A stretch of 27,312 bases of DNA from a virus: positions 1 through 27,312 of the IMG/VR virus record IMGVR_UViG_3300046512_000280; one strand, written 5' to 3'. Shown piece by piece: positions 1-7,855 of this stretch. The position numbers were made by a program, and so were the translations under genes. The notes under the pieces were generated by a model, which ran no database searches, was not told the origin of the DNA, and saw only the letters and a list, made by a program, of their open reading frames with translations. The stretch's first letter is position 1. The number at the start of each line of letters is the position of its first letter.

Positions 1-35
1 GATCGAGCAAGTTAGCAACGCAACGTCATTTCCCT

Positions 36-64
36 TTGCGCCTTGGTTTGCCTAATCCTGATAA
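36..64 (+). promoter_or_regulatory. Possible native dusA promoter
   Basis: A TTGCGC hexamer (36-41) and TGATAA (59-64) are separated by 17 bp, and the old dusA start lies 40 bp downstream. The match to sigma-70 consensus is modest. After integration this promoter drives only the 25-codon stub. Confidence 0.3.
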
Positions 65-103
65 ACTCCCCCACCTCCCAGCCTCACCGATTCCAGATTC
101 CCA

Positions 104-181
104 ATGTCCGCAGCCAACGCTACACCCGCCCCGCTCTCCCGCCGTTTTTCCGTCGCGCCGATGATGGATTGGATCTACTAA
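104..181 (+). pseudogene. dusA: 5' stub of the original dusA, cut off by integration
   Basis: The reading frame from ATG at 104 encodes 25 residues. It contains LSRRFSVAPMMDW, the conserved N-terminus of DusA that also appears in the intact copy at the far right. It runs into element DNA just after the core repeat and meets a TAA at 179-181. This is the piece of dusA left on the attL side, with no catalytic part. Whether the short peptide is still made is unknown. Confidence 0.9.
161..173 (+). repeat. attL core
   Basis: ATGATGGATTGGA is identical to 26346-26358. Left of it the sequence is host dusA. Right of it the dusA frame is lost. Confidence 0.88.
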
Positions 182-230
182 CGCTAAGCTCCGCTATTTA
201 TAAGGCCTACAGACAATAGCTTTTTCACTC

Positions 231-253
231 GTACCAGTTTTGTACCAGCACCA
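231..253. repeat. Left integrase arm-type sites
   Basis: GTACCA occurs at 231-236 and 243-248. The 14-bp string TTGTACCAGCACCA (240-253) recurs exactly at 26207-26220 near the other end. Short repeats set back from the core on both sides are what arm-type binding sites of tyrosine recombinases look like. The rest of 182-483 shows no gene I can support. Confidence 0.6.
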
Positions 254-483
254 ACCCTCACCCACTATAAACTGCCGCCCTCACAAGAAAATCTCCTCGC
301 CCCCCCTTGCACGCCATCATGCGTCTTCGCCATTCGATGCCAGTGGTCCGCACCTGCTCCGACCACATTTACTCCGACGAGCGTCCTGCCGTCTCCGTAG
401 CAAAATTTAAGCGACCACTTTGTAGTTCCTGTTACGGGCACTGTCGCTGCTATGCTTGGGGCATTCTCGAAAGGAGTCGGTCC

Positions 484-699
484 ATGTCAGGTGATTATTC
501 GCTGCCGGATGTATTGGAAAGGATTTACCACAACCAGCTGGCGCTGGAGGCCGCCGTAATGGAGCTTACGCTGTGGGTGGAGCATAGGGGCTCCGCAGAA
601 GTCGGTGGGAATGTTCGAGGTGCGCTGGAGGCGATTGGCGAAAATGCAGGCCATATCAAACAGGGCCTGGCTCGGCTTAAGGGCATGGATCTCCGCTAG
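484..699 (+). CDS. Small conserved-looking protein of unknown function
   Basis: Encodes 71 residues starting MSGDYSLPDVLERIYHNQLA. The start is chosen because AAGGAG lies 7 nt before ATG 484; a longer frame exists upstream, but its extra 59 residues look non-coding. The product is mostly helical, acidic to neutral, without membrane segment or signal peptide, and ends in a basic helix (IKQGLARLKGMDLR). I recall similar short proteins in Pseudomonas accessory regions but know no function. It stands alone between attL and the large operon. Confidence 0.7.
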   Translation: MSGDYSLPDVLERIYHNQLALEAAVMELTLWVEHRGSAEVGGNVRGALEAIGENAGHIKQGLARLKGMDLR

Positions 700-1096
700 C
701 TTCCAACCAATTCGAAACGACTTCATGGTCGCCTCAGGTAACCCTAACGATTGCTAATATGACCCCAATCGATAGACCGCTTTCAGCCAAAAGAAACCGT
801 CCCAAATGCCTATGAACCCACAGATTGTGCGCACAACTGCTAGGCTTTCCGACCGCGGAAAGGAAAGGTCATATGCCGGACGGCTCCTGAAAAATGGTCA
901 TCAGCAGCGAGCAAGTTATGTGTGGATTTCACTGTAGCCAACCAGCTAAATCGCCCTACAAAAATGGATGTGACTAGCAACGAGGTTCTGTGCAACAGGC
1001 TTATGCGCGTTCCGAGGAAAAGCAGCGCTTGAGCTTTGGCCAGTCAGCTCAATCTGCTACCATTACAGATCTGATTCCAGTACTGTAAAAAACCAT
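700..1096. other. Intergenic stretch upstream of the large operon
   Basis: No convincing gene in about 400 bp. A perfect 12-bp palindrome TTGTGCGCACAA lies at 825-836. The right end contains the inverted repeat listed separately and must hold the promoter of the following operon, but I cannot point to a good -35/-10 pair. Confidence 0.5.
1063..1088. promoter_or_regulatory. Inverted repeat before the operon, possible operator
   Basis: TTACAG (1063-1068) and CTGTAA (1083-1088) form an inverted repeat with half-sites 20 bp apart, two DNA turns, ending 8 bp before the first start codon. Since the first gene looks like an AbrB-type DNA-binding protein, this is a natural candidate for autoregulation. 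Inferred from position only. Confidence 0.4.
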
Positions 1097-1312
1097 ATGT
1101 CGTCGAAAACTGTACTAACTGAAGTATCATTCGGTCCTACCATGATACAGAAAATGCGTAGGATTTCATTGGACGCAAACCTCCTGAGAACTTTGGGCCT
1201 GGAGGAAGGCGATAGCCTTGATGTCGCATTGATGGTAGAGACGGGTGAAATTCGCCTCCGGAAAATATCTTCGGGAAAGCGGAAACTGCCCCCCCAAAGT
1301 GAGGGCAAGTAG
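1097..1312 (+). CDS. AbrB/MazE-type swapped-hairpin DNA-binding protein
   Basis: 71 residues. The middle (MRRISLDANLLRTLGLEEGD, then a short strand pattern ending GEIRLRKI) fits the SpoVT-AbrB fold used by AbrB regulators and MazE-type antitoxins: a beta hairpin, a short helix with LGL and GD, then two strands. The tail is basic. There is no clear ribosome-binding site before ATG 1097, so the message may be leaderless or use a later start such as ATG 1142. It is the first gene of the operon and lies 2 bp before the methyltransferase, which points to a role as operon regulator; an antitoxin role is the alternative. Confidence 0.65.
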   Translation: MSSKTVLTEVSFGPTMIQKMRRISLDANLLRTLGLEEGDSLDVALMVETGEIRLRKISSGKRKLPPQSEGK

Positions 1313-1314
1313 CC

Positions 1315-3015
1315 GTGACGGTGCTTTCGCATGCTCAAAACTCAATCTCATTACCAGAAGAAAGACCAGTAACACTGGCACGAAAGCGGGAAATAGGTGC
1401 GTTCTACACTCCACTTTCTGTGACCAAAGTTTTATGCGACTGGGCAATAAGGTCTCCTGCGGACGTTTTGTTAGAACCCAGTTTTGGTGGTTGCAATTTC
1501 CTCGAAGCATCAGTAAGTAGAATACAAGAACTTGGCTTTAACACTGCCAACAACGTGTATGGTTGCGATATAGATCCCGCGGCCTTTGAAATGCTTTCCG
1601 ACAAAAATATTAAACTGCAACCTGATAACTTCAAACTTAAAAATTTTTTATTGATTCGTCCGAATGAAATATCCGGCGGAAGAGTCGACGCTGTCATTGG
1701 CAACCCTCCATATATCCGATATAGCAAGCTTGACGAAGAACAACAATCCGCAATCCATACTTGGGAAAGTGAATACCAACTGAGACTCAATCGCCGCGCG
1801 AGTCTTTGGACATACTTTAGCTACCACGCCCTACATTTCCTGAAAGATGGTGGACGTATAGCATGGGTGTTGCCAGTAAGCTTTATGACCGCGCAATATG
1901 CTTCGGGCCTTAGAGAACTATTTTTCAAAAGCTTTAAGAAACTGGCTTTCTTCACACTAACTGAGCGAATTTTCTTACTGGAAGGCACGGAAGAAAGGGC
2001 GTTAATCGTATTAGGAGATGAGTTCGGGTCCTATTCAGAGGATGCACACATAACCTCTAATTATGTAGACAACCTACCCGAGCTTTACACCGAAATCAAA
2101 GACTGGTCAAACAACAGCAATGAAACTCCGCCAAGCAATAGCAAATCTAATTTCGGGATAGTTACTGCAACAGTCGAATCAACAGTATCTAGATTAAAAA
2201 CAGACCCATTAGTAAAGGAATTGGGAGAACTCGCTGACATTGGCATTGGTGTAGTGACGGGAAATGCAAAGTATTTTATCCGCCCCTACGCTCAGTGGCA
2301 TGCTGATGGAATTGGTCTTTCACACCTCAGTTACATCATTCCTAAAAGCAGGTTTATTTCCGGGCTGGAGGTGTCAAAATCCGACAAGAACGCCCATACC
2401 GATTTGGGTATTTCATGCTTTGCACTAGACGCCCCGGAAAACACTAAATCCAAAGCCGTTTTACGATACTTGTCAAATTATGGCACTTCGAACATAAAAA
2501 ACAACGCTACATTCGCAAAGCGTGACTGCTGGTACAAGTATCTAGATGGAAAAATTCCAGATGCCTTTTTTGTATTCATGACTCACAACGGACCTCGAGT
2601 GATACTCAACAGTGTGGGCGCCAATACCACCAATGGTTTTTATCGTGTAAATTTCAAACCCAACACCGACATCGCCTTCAAGTTGATTATTATTTCGCTA
2701 CAAACTACATTTACTCAACTAGAGGCAGAAAAACTAGGAAGAGCTCGGGGTTCAGGCGCTCTCAAATTAGAACCCTGTGATGCCAAATTGCTTCCGTTAT
2801 ATCTGCCATCGAAATCCGAATTAGAGATAGAATCTACGTTTTCGCTTGTCGACGCACTTACCCGACAAGGAAGAGAAGACTGCGCTCGCGCCGCCGCAGA
2901 TAGCTTTATATTTTCGGACGCGCCAATTTTTCGTAAAGAGCTCGACCAATTAGCACAAAGTTTAATAACCGCACGAAAGCGAAGAGTTAGAAATAAGGAA
3001 GTAAGTGATGAGTGA
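1315..3015 (+). CDS. N6-adenine DNA methyltransferase, Eco57I/TaqI-like
   Basis: 566 residues from GTG 1315. Motif X is GAFYTP (28-33), the SAM-binding motif is EPSFGGCNF (54-62) and the catalytic motif IV is NPPY (130-133), followed by IRY. This order (X-I-IV) marks a gamma-class N6-adenine methyltransferase. The C-terminal half, about residues 280-560, is long and lacks the methylase motifs, as expected for a target-recognition domain of the TaqI/Eco57I type. I see no nuclease motif at the N-terminus, so it is not an obvious fused type IIG restriction enzyme. Its last 8 bp overlap the next gene. It probably marks host DNA so the partner proteins can tell self from non-self, or acts as the DNA-modifying effector. 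Confidence 0.85.
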   Translation: MTVLSHAQNSISLPEERPVTLARKREIGAFYTPLSVTKVLCDWAIRSPADVLLEPSFGGCNFLEASVSRIQELGFNTANNVYGCDIDPAAFEMLSDKNIKLQPDNFKLKNFLLIRPNEISGGRVDAVIGNPPYIRYSKLDEEQQSAIHTWESEYQLRLNRRASLWTYFSYHALHFLKDGGRIAWVLPVSFMTAQYASGLRELFFKSFKKLAFFTLTERIFLLEGTEERALIVLGDEFGSYSEDAHITSNYVDNLPELYTEIKDWSNNSNETPPSNSKSNFGIVTATVESTVSRLKTDPLVKELGELADIGIGVVTGNAKYFIRPYAQWHADGIGLSHLSYIIPKSRFISGLEVSKSDKNAHTDLGISCFALDAPENTKSKAVLRYLSNYGTSNIKNNATFAKRDCWYKYLDGKIPDAFFVFMTHNGPRVILNSVGANTTNGFYRVNFKPNTDIAFKLIIISLQTTFTQLEAEKLGRARGSGALKLEPCDAKLLPLYLPSKSELEIESTFSLVDALTRQGREDCARAAADSFIFSDAPIFRKELDQLAQSLITARKRRVRNKEVSDE

Positions 3016-5446
3016 AAATAAAAAGGAAGATGACCCAAAAACCGCTCTGACAGAAGCGCTATCTGCAGAGAATTTGGACTATGGAAATATTCTTAAACTA
3101 GCTCACGCTTTGTCTCAAGAGGACCCAGATACAATTCGATTTTCCGTTGATGCCAGTCATATCTCCAGGCTTGGACTGGAGCTAGTATCCAAACAAGAAA
3201 CGGCAATCTCGGAACTTATTAAAAATGCCTACGACGCTGACACCCCTCTTGTAGAGGTGGACTTTTATAACACTGACACCGTAGGTGGCGTGCTTGAAAT
3301 AGTTGACTCTGGGACAGGAATGTCGCGCGACCAATTACTTAATGGCTTCATGCGAATATCTACAGCGGCAAAAGTAGCACAACCACTTTCTCCGAAATAT
3401 GGTAGACAACGCGCAGGCAGAAAAGGGATCGGAAGATTTGCAGCTCAACGGCTTGGTCGCAAGTTAACGATTGTAACTCAACAGGAAGGTGCCAGCTTTT
3501 CTCTAAAGCTATCTATTGATTGGGATATGTTCCTGACTGGCCTTGACCTGCACATGATAGCTAGTCAAATAATAGTAACTCCTTCACGGGGTATGAGTGG
3601 TACCGTTATTAGGATCGAGGAACTACGTGACGCTTGGTCGGAAGCACAAATTAGGCGTGCGTATAGATTTGTATCCGATTTACTACAGCCATTCAAACTA
3701 TCCTCGCCAGAAACACGCCCCAATTCCGATCTATTCTCGGAAACTTGCTACGAACCAGACCCTGGGTTTGATGTGAACTTTTACAGGGCCACTGACGGTC
3801 AGAGAGTAATAATCGCAAGTCATGAGCATAATATACTATCAACTGCATCCGGCCACATCACCGCAAGAGTTGAAAATGGCGGCCAGGCGTTCATAAGCCT
3901 CACATCTGAAAGATATCCGGTTAACCTTGATAATGTACCCTTAAAATTTGATCCGCGGTTACGAGCAAAGACAAAGGAGAAAGTTTCTAATTATAATCTT
4001 TTGGATGGCGTTCAACTGTCTGCACACTATTTCATCGCCGACGAGTTGCCACAGGGCACTAGGGGAATGGTGAGGGATGTTTTGAATCGTACGGGAGGAA
4101 TTCGTGTTTACCGAAACGGCTTCCGAGTTCTTCCGTACGGAGAAAGTTTTGATGATTGGCTGAGCCTGCAGCGGTCGAGTGCATTACGTGAAGTCCTACC
4201 ACCGCATCACAACACTAACTTTTTAGGCTTCGTTGAAATCATCGATGTCGACGGCAATCAGTTTCAAGAAACTGCTAGCAGGGAAGGCCTCATAGAGAAC
4301 GAGGCATTCTACCAACTTCAAGACTTCGCATATCGGGCAATCATTGCGGCCGTTATGGAAATCGCTAGAGCAAGGGGTAAAAAGCTGCATGCGAGCGATA
4401 AATCAACCTATGCCCCTCGCGAGCCTAAGGCCAACCCGGAGAGCGTTAAGGACCAAGCCGCTGAAGTAGCCGAAAGAATCAGAGCAATCGCAGACTCCGC
4501 CGCGCCTCCTCCTCACACAAATCCGGTCACACCCGACAATACAGATATTCCGTTTGGTTTAGACGGACTAGAGCCGCCCGAAAATTCTGGAGATCTCGGC
4601 CAGCTCGCAGATACTGGAGGGCTAGCCGAGGCAGCAAAAGAGCTAGCTAATCTCGCTGACGAAATCGAACAAATAGGTATAGCGTCGGAGTCAGCACTCG
4701 AAGAAGTTGGTATGCTTAGAGTGCTCGCCAGCTTAGGCTTGACAATAGGTGAGTTCACGCACGAAGTACGACATGCTCTTGCTGCACTGGGAGCAATCGT
4801 TGCAGACCTACATACAAGCCACGCAAATTCAAAAATAGCTGAAGAGCTTACCGAGCACGTACTTCTTCTTAGAAGCTATATGCATTACTTTGATGATGCT
4901 GTAATGCAGAATGCACATCGAAAACTCGAAGTATATGAACTTCGAGACATCATCAACGAATTCATTAAAGTTGTACGACCCACATTTACAAGACAGAATG
5001 TCAAAGTCGAGACATCCTTTACTGGTTACGACCTTTTTACAAAGCCCATGCATAAATCCGAATGGGCTTCAACGCTTTTAAACCTATTCACAAATTCATT
5101 AAAAGCAATACACCGAGCCCAGGTTAAAGGTTCCATATTAATTTCATGCTGCTTAGTTGATGGCGAACTTCAAATAGACTTCTCAGATAATGGCGATGGT
5201 ATCCCTATAGAAAATCGCGATAAAATTTTTGATGCTTTTTTCACAACTAGCGCACCACCCTCGACATCAGAAACACACGAAGACCAACTTGTGGGAACGG
5301 GACTTGGGCTTAAGATCGTGAGGGATATAATAGAGTCCGCTGGCGGCTCGATTGAAGCCATCGAACCTGTTGCGGGCTATTCCACATGTATACGCTTGAC
5401 GGTTCCTAGAGCGCGCGAGGATCAGATTGATGCCGACCAATATTAA
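3008..5446 (+). CDS. Dual GHKL ATPase: MORC/Hsp90-like module plus histidine-kinase-like module
   Basis: 812 residues; ATG 3008 is preferred over GTG 3005 because AAGGAA sits 7 nt upstream. The N-terminal ATPase shows the Bergerat motifs: N-box SELIKNAYDAD (E69, N73), DSGTG (100-104) and GRKGIGRF (138-144 region). A middle domain contains GGIRVYRNGFRV followed by PYG, typical of MORC/MutL-like ATP-binding proteins. After a linker rich in Pro, Ala and Glu, residues around 580-800 look like a histidine kinase: GEFTHEVRHAL with H585 as possible phospho-acceptor, N-box with N696, DNGDG at about 727, and GTGLGLK at about 763. No membrane segment, so it is cytosolic. Known: GHKL ATPases of this kind occur beside restriction-modification genes. 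Inferred: a sensor-switch that talks to the receiver-like protein encoded next. Confidence 0.85.
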   Translation: MSENKKEDDPKTALTEALSAENLDYGNILKLAHALSQEDPDTIRFSVDASHISRLGLELVSKQETAISELIKNAYDADTPLVEVDFYNTDTVGGVLEIVDSGTGMSRDQLLNGFMRISTAAKVAQPLSPKYGRQRAGRKGIGRFAAQRLGRKLTIVTQQEGASFSLKLSIDWDMFLTGLDLHMIASQIIVTPSRGMSGTVIRIEELRDAWSEAQIRRAYRFVSDLLQPFKLSSPETRPNSDLFSETCYEPDPGFDVNFYRATDGQRVIIASHEHNILSTASGHITARVENGGQAFISLTSERYPVNLDNVPLKFDPRLRAKTKEKVSNYNLLDGVQLSAHYFIADELPQGTRGMVRDVLNRTGGIRVYRNGFRVLPYGESFDDWLSLQRSSALREVLPPHHNTNFLGFVEIIDVDGNQFQETASREGLIENEAFYQLQDFAYRAIIAAVMEIARARGKKLHASDKSTYAPREPKANPESVKDQAAEVAERIRAIADSAAPPPHTNPVTPDNTDIPFGLDGLEPPENSGDLGQLADTGGLAEAAKELANLADEIEQIGIASESALEEVGMLRVLASLGLTIGEFTHEVRHALAALGAIVADLHTSHANSKIAEELTEHVLLLRSYMHYFDDAVMQNAHRKLEVYELRDIINEFIKVVRPTFTRQNVKVETSFTGYDLFTKPMHKSEWASTLLNLFTNSLKAIHRAQVKGSILISCCLVDGELQIDFSDNGDGIPIENRDKIFDAFFTTSAPPSTSETHEDQLVGTGLGLKIVRDIIESAGGSIEAIEPVAGYSTCIRLTVPRAREDQIDADQY

Positions 5447-6560
5447 GTACCTATGTATTGATGACCAACAAGACTCCACTATCGATCCACTGTTATCCAG
5501 ATTAGAAAATGATGGATTAATCAGTTTTGATAGATGGACTCCAAAAAGCTTGGAGGGCCAACTTCCCGCAATTCAGCAGTTTGTTGCTCAGCAATCCGGC
5601 CCATTTGGATTGCTTCTCGATTTAAGATTAGATGTTGACGCAGATGCAGATGGCAATCGCGTATCTTATCGGGGCCCAACTTTGGCACAAGAGTTACGTA
5701 CGCGAATGGCTGAAGGAACAATTACACCATTCCCAATAGCCCTTTGGTCAGTTAACACTAAATTCCAACAATCGTATTTTGGAGACGAATCATCTCACGA
5801 CCTTTTCGATGATATTTTCGGAAAAGATCGTGAAGTTGCTGACCAACCAAAAGTCGTAGCAGAAAAGCTTGCATCTCTTGCATACGGCTACCATAAACTG
5901 CGCAGTGTTACCAAAACAAATCTAGTGAGCACTTTGGGCTTAAGTGAAGAGGTAAACTCTCCACTATATTCACAATTTTTAGACGAATATTCTCAAATTT
6001 CCATTGAGAGCACGACACACGAACTTGCGCACTTTCTTCTCAACGATCTCATTAGGGTGGAAGGCCTCCTTGTCACAGAGTCGATGATCGCAGCGCGCCT
6101 CGGCGTGAATATAACCAACTCGAAAGACTCTTGGGAAACAATTAAGGAAAAGCTACAAGTCGCGAAGTATACAGGTCCATTTTGCGAGGCTTGGCCGCGC
6201 TTTTGGTGGTTCAGGGTTGAAGATTGGTGGGCCACACTAGAGTCAAATATCTCCGAATTAGGGTTACTGGATAGCCATGAACGCGTCACCAAACTAAATG
6301 AAATATTTTCTACAAAACTTGTTGCCAGTGAACCTATACTACCCAAATATAGCGCTTGCTTTTCTACACTATGTGTAGGTACCTCCTTACCACTGGATCC
6401 TATAGATGGTTTGCGAGTTGTACGCAGGTCCTCACGTACATGGCAAGATACACTTTATGTATCTGCTCATGCGGCGCTTGAGCGGATTAACAAGGATTGT
6501 TGGCGCTTAGATCCCCTAGAAAGGGATCGGTTAGCCTGGATCAAGGAAGAGGGAGCATAA
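5430..6560 (+). CDS. Receiver-like protein with a long unknown C-terminal domain
   Basis: 376 residues from ATG 5430 (GAGGA 8 nt upstream), overlapping the ATPase gene by 17 bp. The N-terminus reads YLCIDDQQDS with the acidic pair D11-D12, and GLLLDLRLD with D64 where a response regulator carries its phosphorylated aspartate. The insert DVDADADGN after D64 and the short first helix make it an atypical receiver. Residues about 130-376 are largely helical and Trp-rich, with no DNA-binding motif I recognise. Gene order right after a histidine-kinase-like ATPase supports a phosphorelay pair, with the C-terminal part acting as output or effector. Confidence 0.7.
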   Translation: MPTNIKYLCIDDQQDSTIDPLLSRLENDGLISFDRWTPKSLEGQLPAIQQFVAQQSGPFGLLLDLRLDVDADADGNRVSYRGPTLAQELRTRMAEGTITPFPIALWSVNTKFQQSYFGDESSHDLFDDIFGKDREVADQPKVVAEKLASLAYGYHKLRSVTKTNLVSTLGLSEEVNSPLYSQFLDEYSQISIESTTHELAHFLLNDLIRVEGLLVTESMIAARLGVNITNSKDSWETIKEKLQVAKYTGPFCEAWPRFWWFRVEDWWATLESNISELGLLDSHERVTKLNEIFSTKLVASEPILPKYSACFSTLCVGTSLPLDPIDGLRVVRRSSRTWQDTLYVSAHAALERINKDCWRLDPLERDRLAWIKEEGA

Positions 6561-6562
6561 TT

Positions 6563-7288
6563 ATGGCTAAAAAACCGTCCCCTGAACTTATCCGAAAAAA
6601 AATGTCCTCTGACCTCATCGAACTATCACAGGTTTTGAAGTCAGGCATGTATGGAACAATCGTAAACCCAGATATTCTTAAGTCATCCGCAAATACGATT
6701 ACACGAACAACTAAAGGTACTACATGGGCATACAAAATACCTGGACTTCAACTCCGAGTAAATGTGCCACAAAGCACGCAACCGGTTGATTGCCCTGGTC
6801 CGTTGACCATTGATGTCGACCTTTCTGTTGCTGGCGACTTTAATAATGATGAAGCGGACCAACTCACTCACTTAGTTTTAGATATAGTCATTAAATCATC
6901 TTGCGGCACACATTTATGCGCATGGCACTTTGACCGGCATATCGAGGGAGGGAATCCCTCGCTTGAGGCACATCCACTGTATCACTTCCAACACGGAGGC
7001 AACGCCATGCTTCCTTATGCTGGCCTTCTTGGGAAAAGCTTATTACTTCCTGCTCCGCGCTTAGCTTTTCCACCTATGGATGCGGCTCTTGCAATCGACT
7101 TTGTGCTGTCAAATTTTTCAGGCGAATGCTGGAGTTTTATGCGCAAGCAGCCCTCCTATTTAAGACTTATTAAAGAATCTCAGAAATTACTATGGCAACC
7201 ATATTTGAAGCGTCTTTCAAATTGGTGGGAAACTCCAATGAAAGAAGAAAAAATAAAAACCATTTCGCTTATGCCTCACCTTGCTTAG
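6563..7288 (+). CDS. Last gene of the putative defence operon, unknown family
   Basis: 241 residues; ATG 6563 is chosen because GAGGGA lies just upstream and the previous stop ends 2 bp before. Features: a basic N-terminus, beta-rich centre, then CAWHFDRHIEGG and HPLYHFQHGG (from H137), a cluster of His and acidic residues that could bind metal or form an active site, followed by LLLPAPRLAFPPMDAALAI. No membrane segment. I do not recognise the family. Its tight linkage to the three preceding genes suggests it is part of the same system, perhaps the effector. The His cluster could also be structural. Confidence 0.65.
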   Translation: MAKKPSPELIRKKMSSDLIELSQVLKSGMYGTIVNPDILKSSANTITRTTKGTTWAYKIPGLQLRVNVPQSTQPVDCPGPLTIDVDLSVAGDFNNDEADQLTHLVLDIVIKSSCGTHLCAWHFDRHIEGGNPSLEAHPLYHFQHGGNAMLPYAGLLGKSLLLPAPRLAFPPMDAALAIDFVLSNFSGECWSFMRKQPSYLRLIKESQKLLWQPYLKRLSNWWETPMKEEKIKTISLMPHLA

Positions 7289-7343
7289 ATACTACTTTCC
7301 ACCTATTAGATGAACAATCCAGCAAAAAATTAGGAGGTCGGTA

Positions 7344-7522
7344 GTGCCTCCGTCAAAGCTGGCATGTGCATGTGAGCATCCTGACCTCATCGCCGACAGT
7401 ATGGTGGACATCCATGAGCGTTGGCCGGTGACTTTATCGCCAAATCTGTCCGGGAATTGCTAGATCGGGCGTCTCCCATAGAACGCATGGAGTACCAGAG
7501 GGAGCCGACCGAAGCGTTCTAG
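7344..7522 (+). pseudogene. Frameshifted remnant of a small gene
   Basis: AGGAGG lies 6 nt before GTG 7344. The first frame gives a protein-like stretch (CEHPDLIADSMVDIHERW), then around 7418 sense continues in another frame (AGDFIAKSVRELLDRASP) to a stop at 7520-7522. Together they would make about 60 residues. One lost or gained base explains this. The original function is unknown. It sits just behind the large operon. Confidence 0.45.
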
Positions 7523-7647
7523 TGATTCAAGGTGGATCGGGCTCTGGGAAATGTGCAGGACCAAGGGGGAAGAACTGATCGCACCGGTAGGAGAGCTAAA
7601 AAGCGACCAACAGCCTTGACTGCAAAAGTAAGTAGCCGCTTTTGTAC

Positions 7648-7776
7648 CTATTTTTTCTTAGGCTTTTTCGGTTTAGGGATTGTCTCTACTGTCGTAGTTT
7701 TTGGATTTTTTTTTGCTTTCTCGACAGGAATAAACTGGCCACTTTCCGAGTCTCTTCCGCGTTTGTTCGCAGGCAT
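7648..7776 (-). CDS. Small very basic protein
   Basis: 42 residues, read on the minus strand from ATG at 7776 with AAGGAG 6 nt upstream. It starts MPANKRGRDSESGQFIPVEK and ends in a Lys/Pro tail (PKPKKPKKK). The pattern GRDSESGQFIP resembles short basic phage proteins with a G-R-D-x-x-T/S-G-x-F-x-P motif. It is the last gene of the minus-strand block, about 80 bp past the adenine methylase. Possibly nucleic-acid binding because of its charge. Being short, it is easily missed. Confidence 0.65.
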   Translation of the reverse strand: MPANKRGRDSESGQFIPVEKAKKNPKTTTVETIPKPKKPKKK

Positions 7777-7855
7777 ACAAAGCTCCTTTTTGGGGATGGC
7801 TGTGTCATCTTTGACCACAGCCACACAGCGTAGTCCATGCAGGACTTGACGCCAC

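Noticed and set aside
307-483. N-terminal extension of the 71-residue protein at 484
   Set aside because: No ribosome site at 307, Cys/Arg-rich non-protein-like composition, and a strong AAGGAG signal before 484.
7798-7822. GGCTGTG/CACAGCC hairpin as a terminator of the methylase gene
   Set aside because: No T-run follows on either strand.
7532-7849. A 105-residue plus-strand frame with a hydrophobic stretch resembling a membrane protein
   Set aside because: The hydrophobic stretch is the complement of the Lys-rich codons of the 42-residue minus-strand gene, which has a much better start signal.
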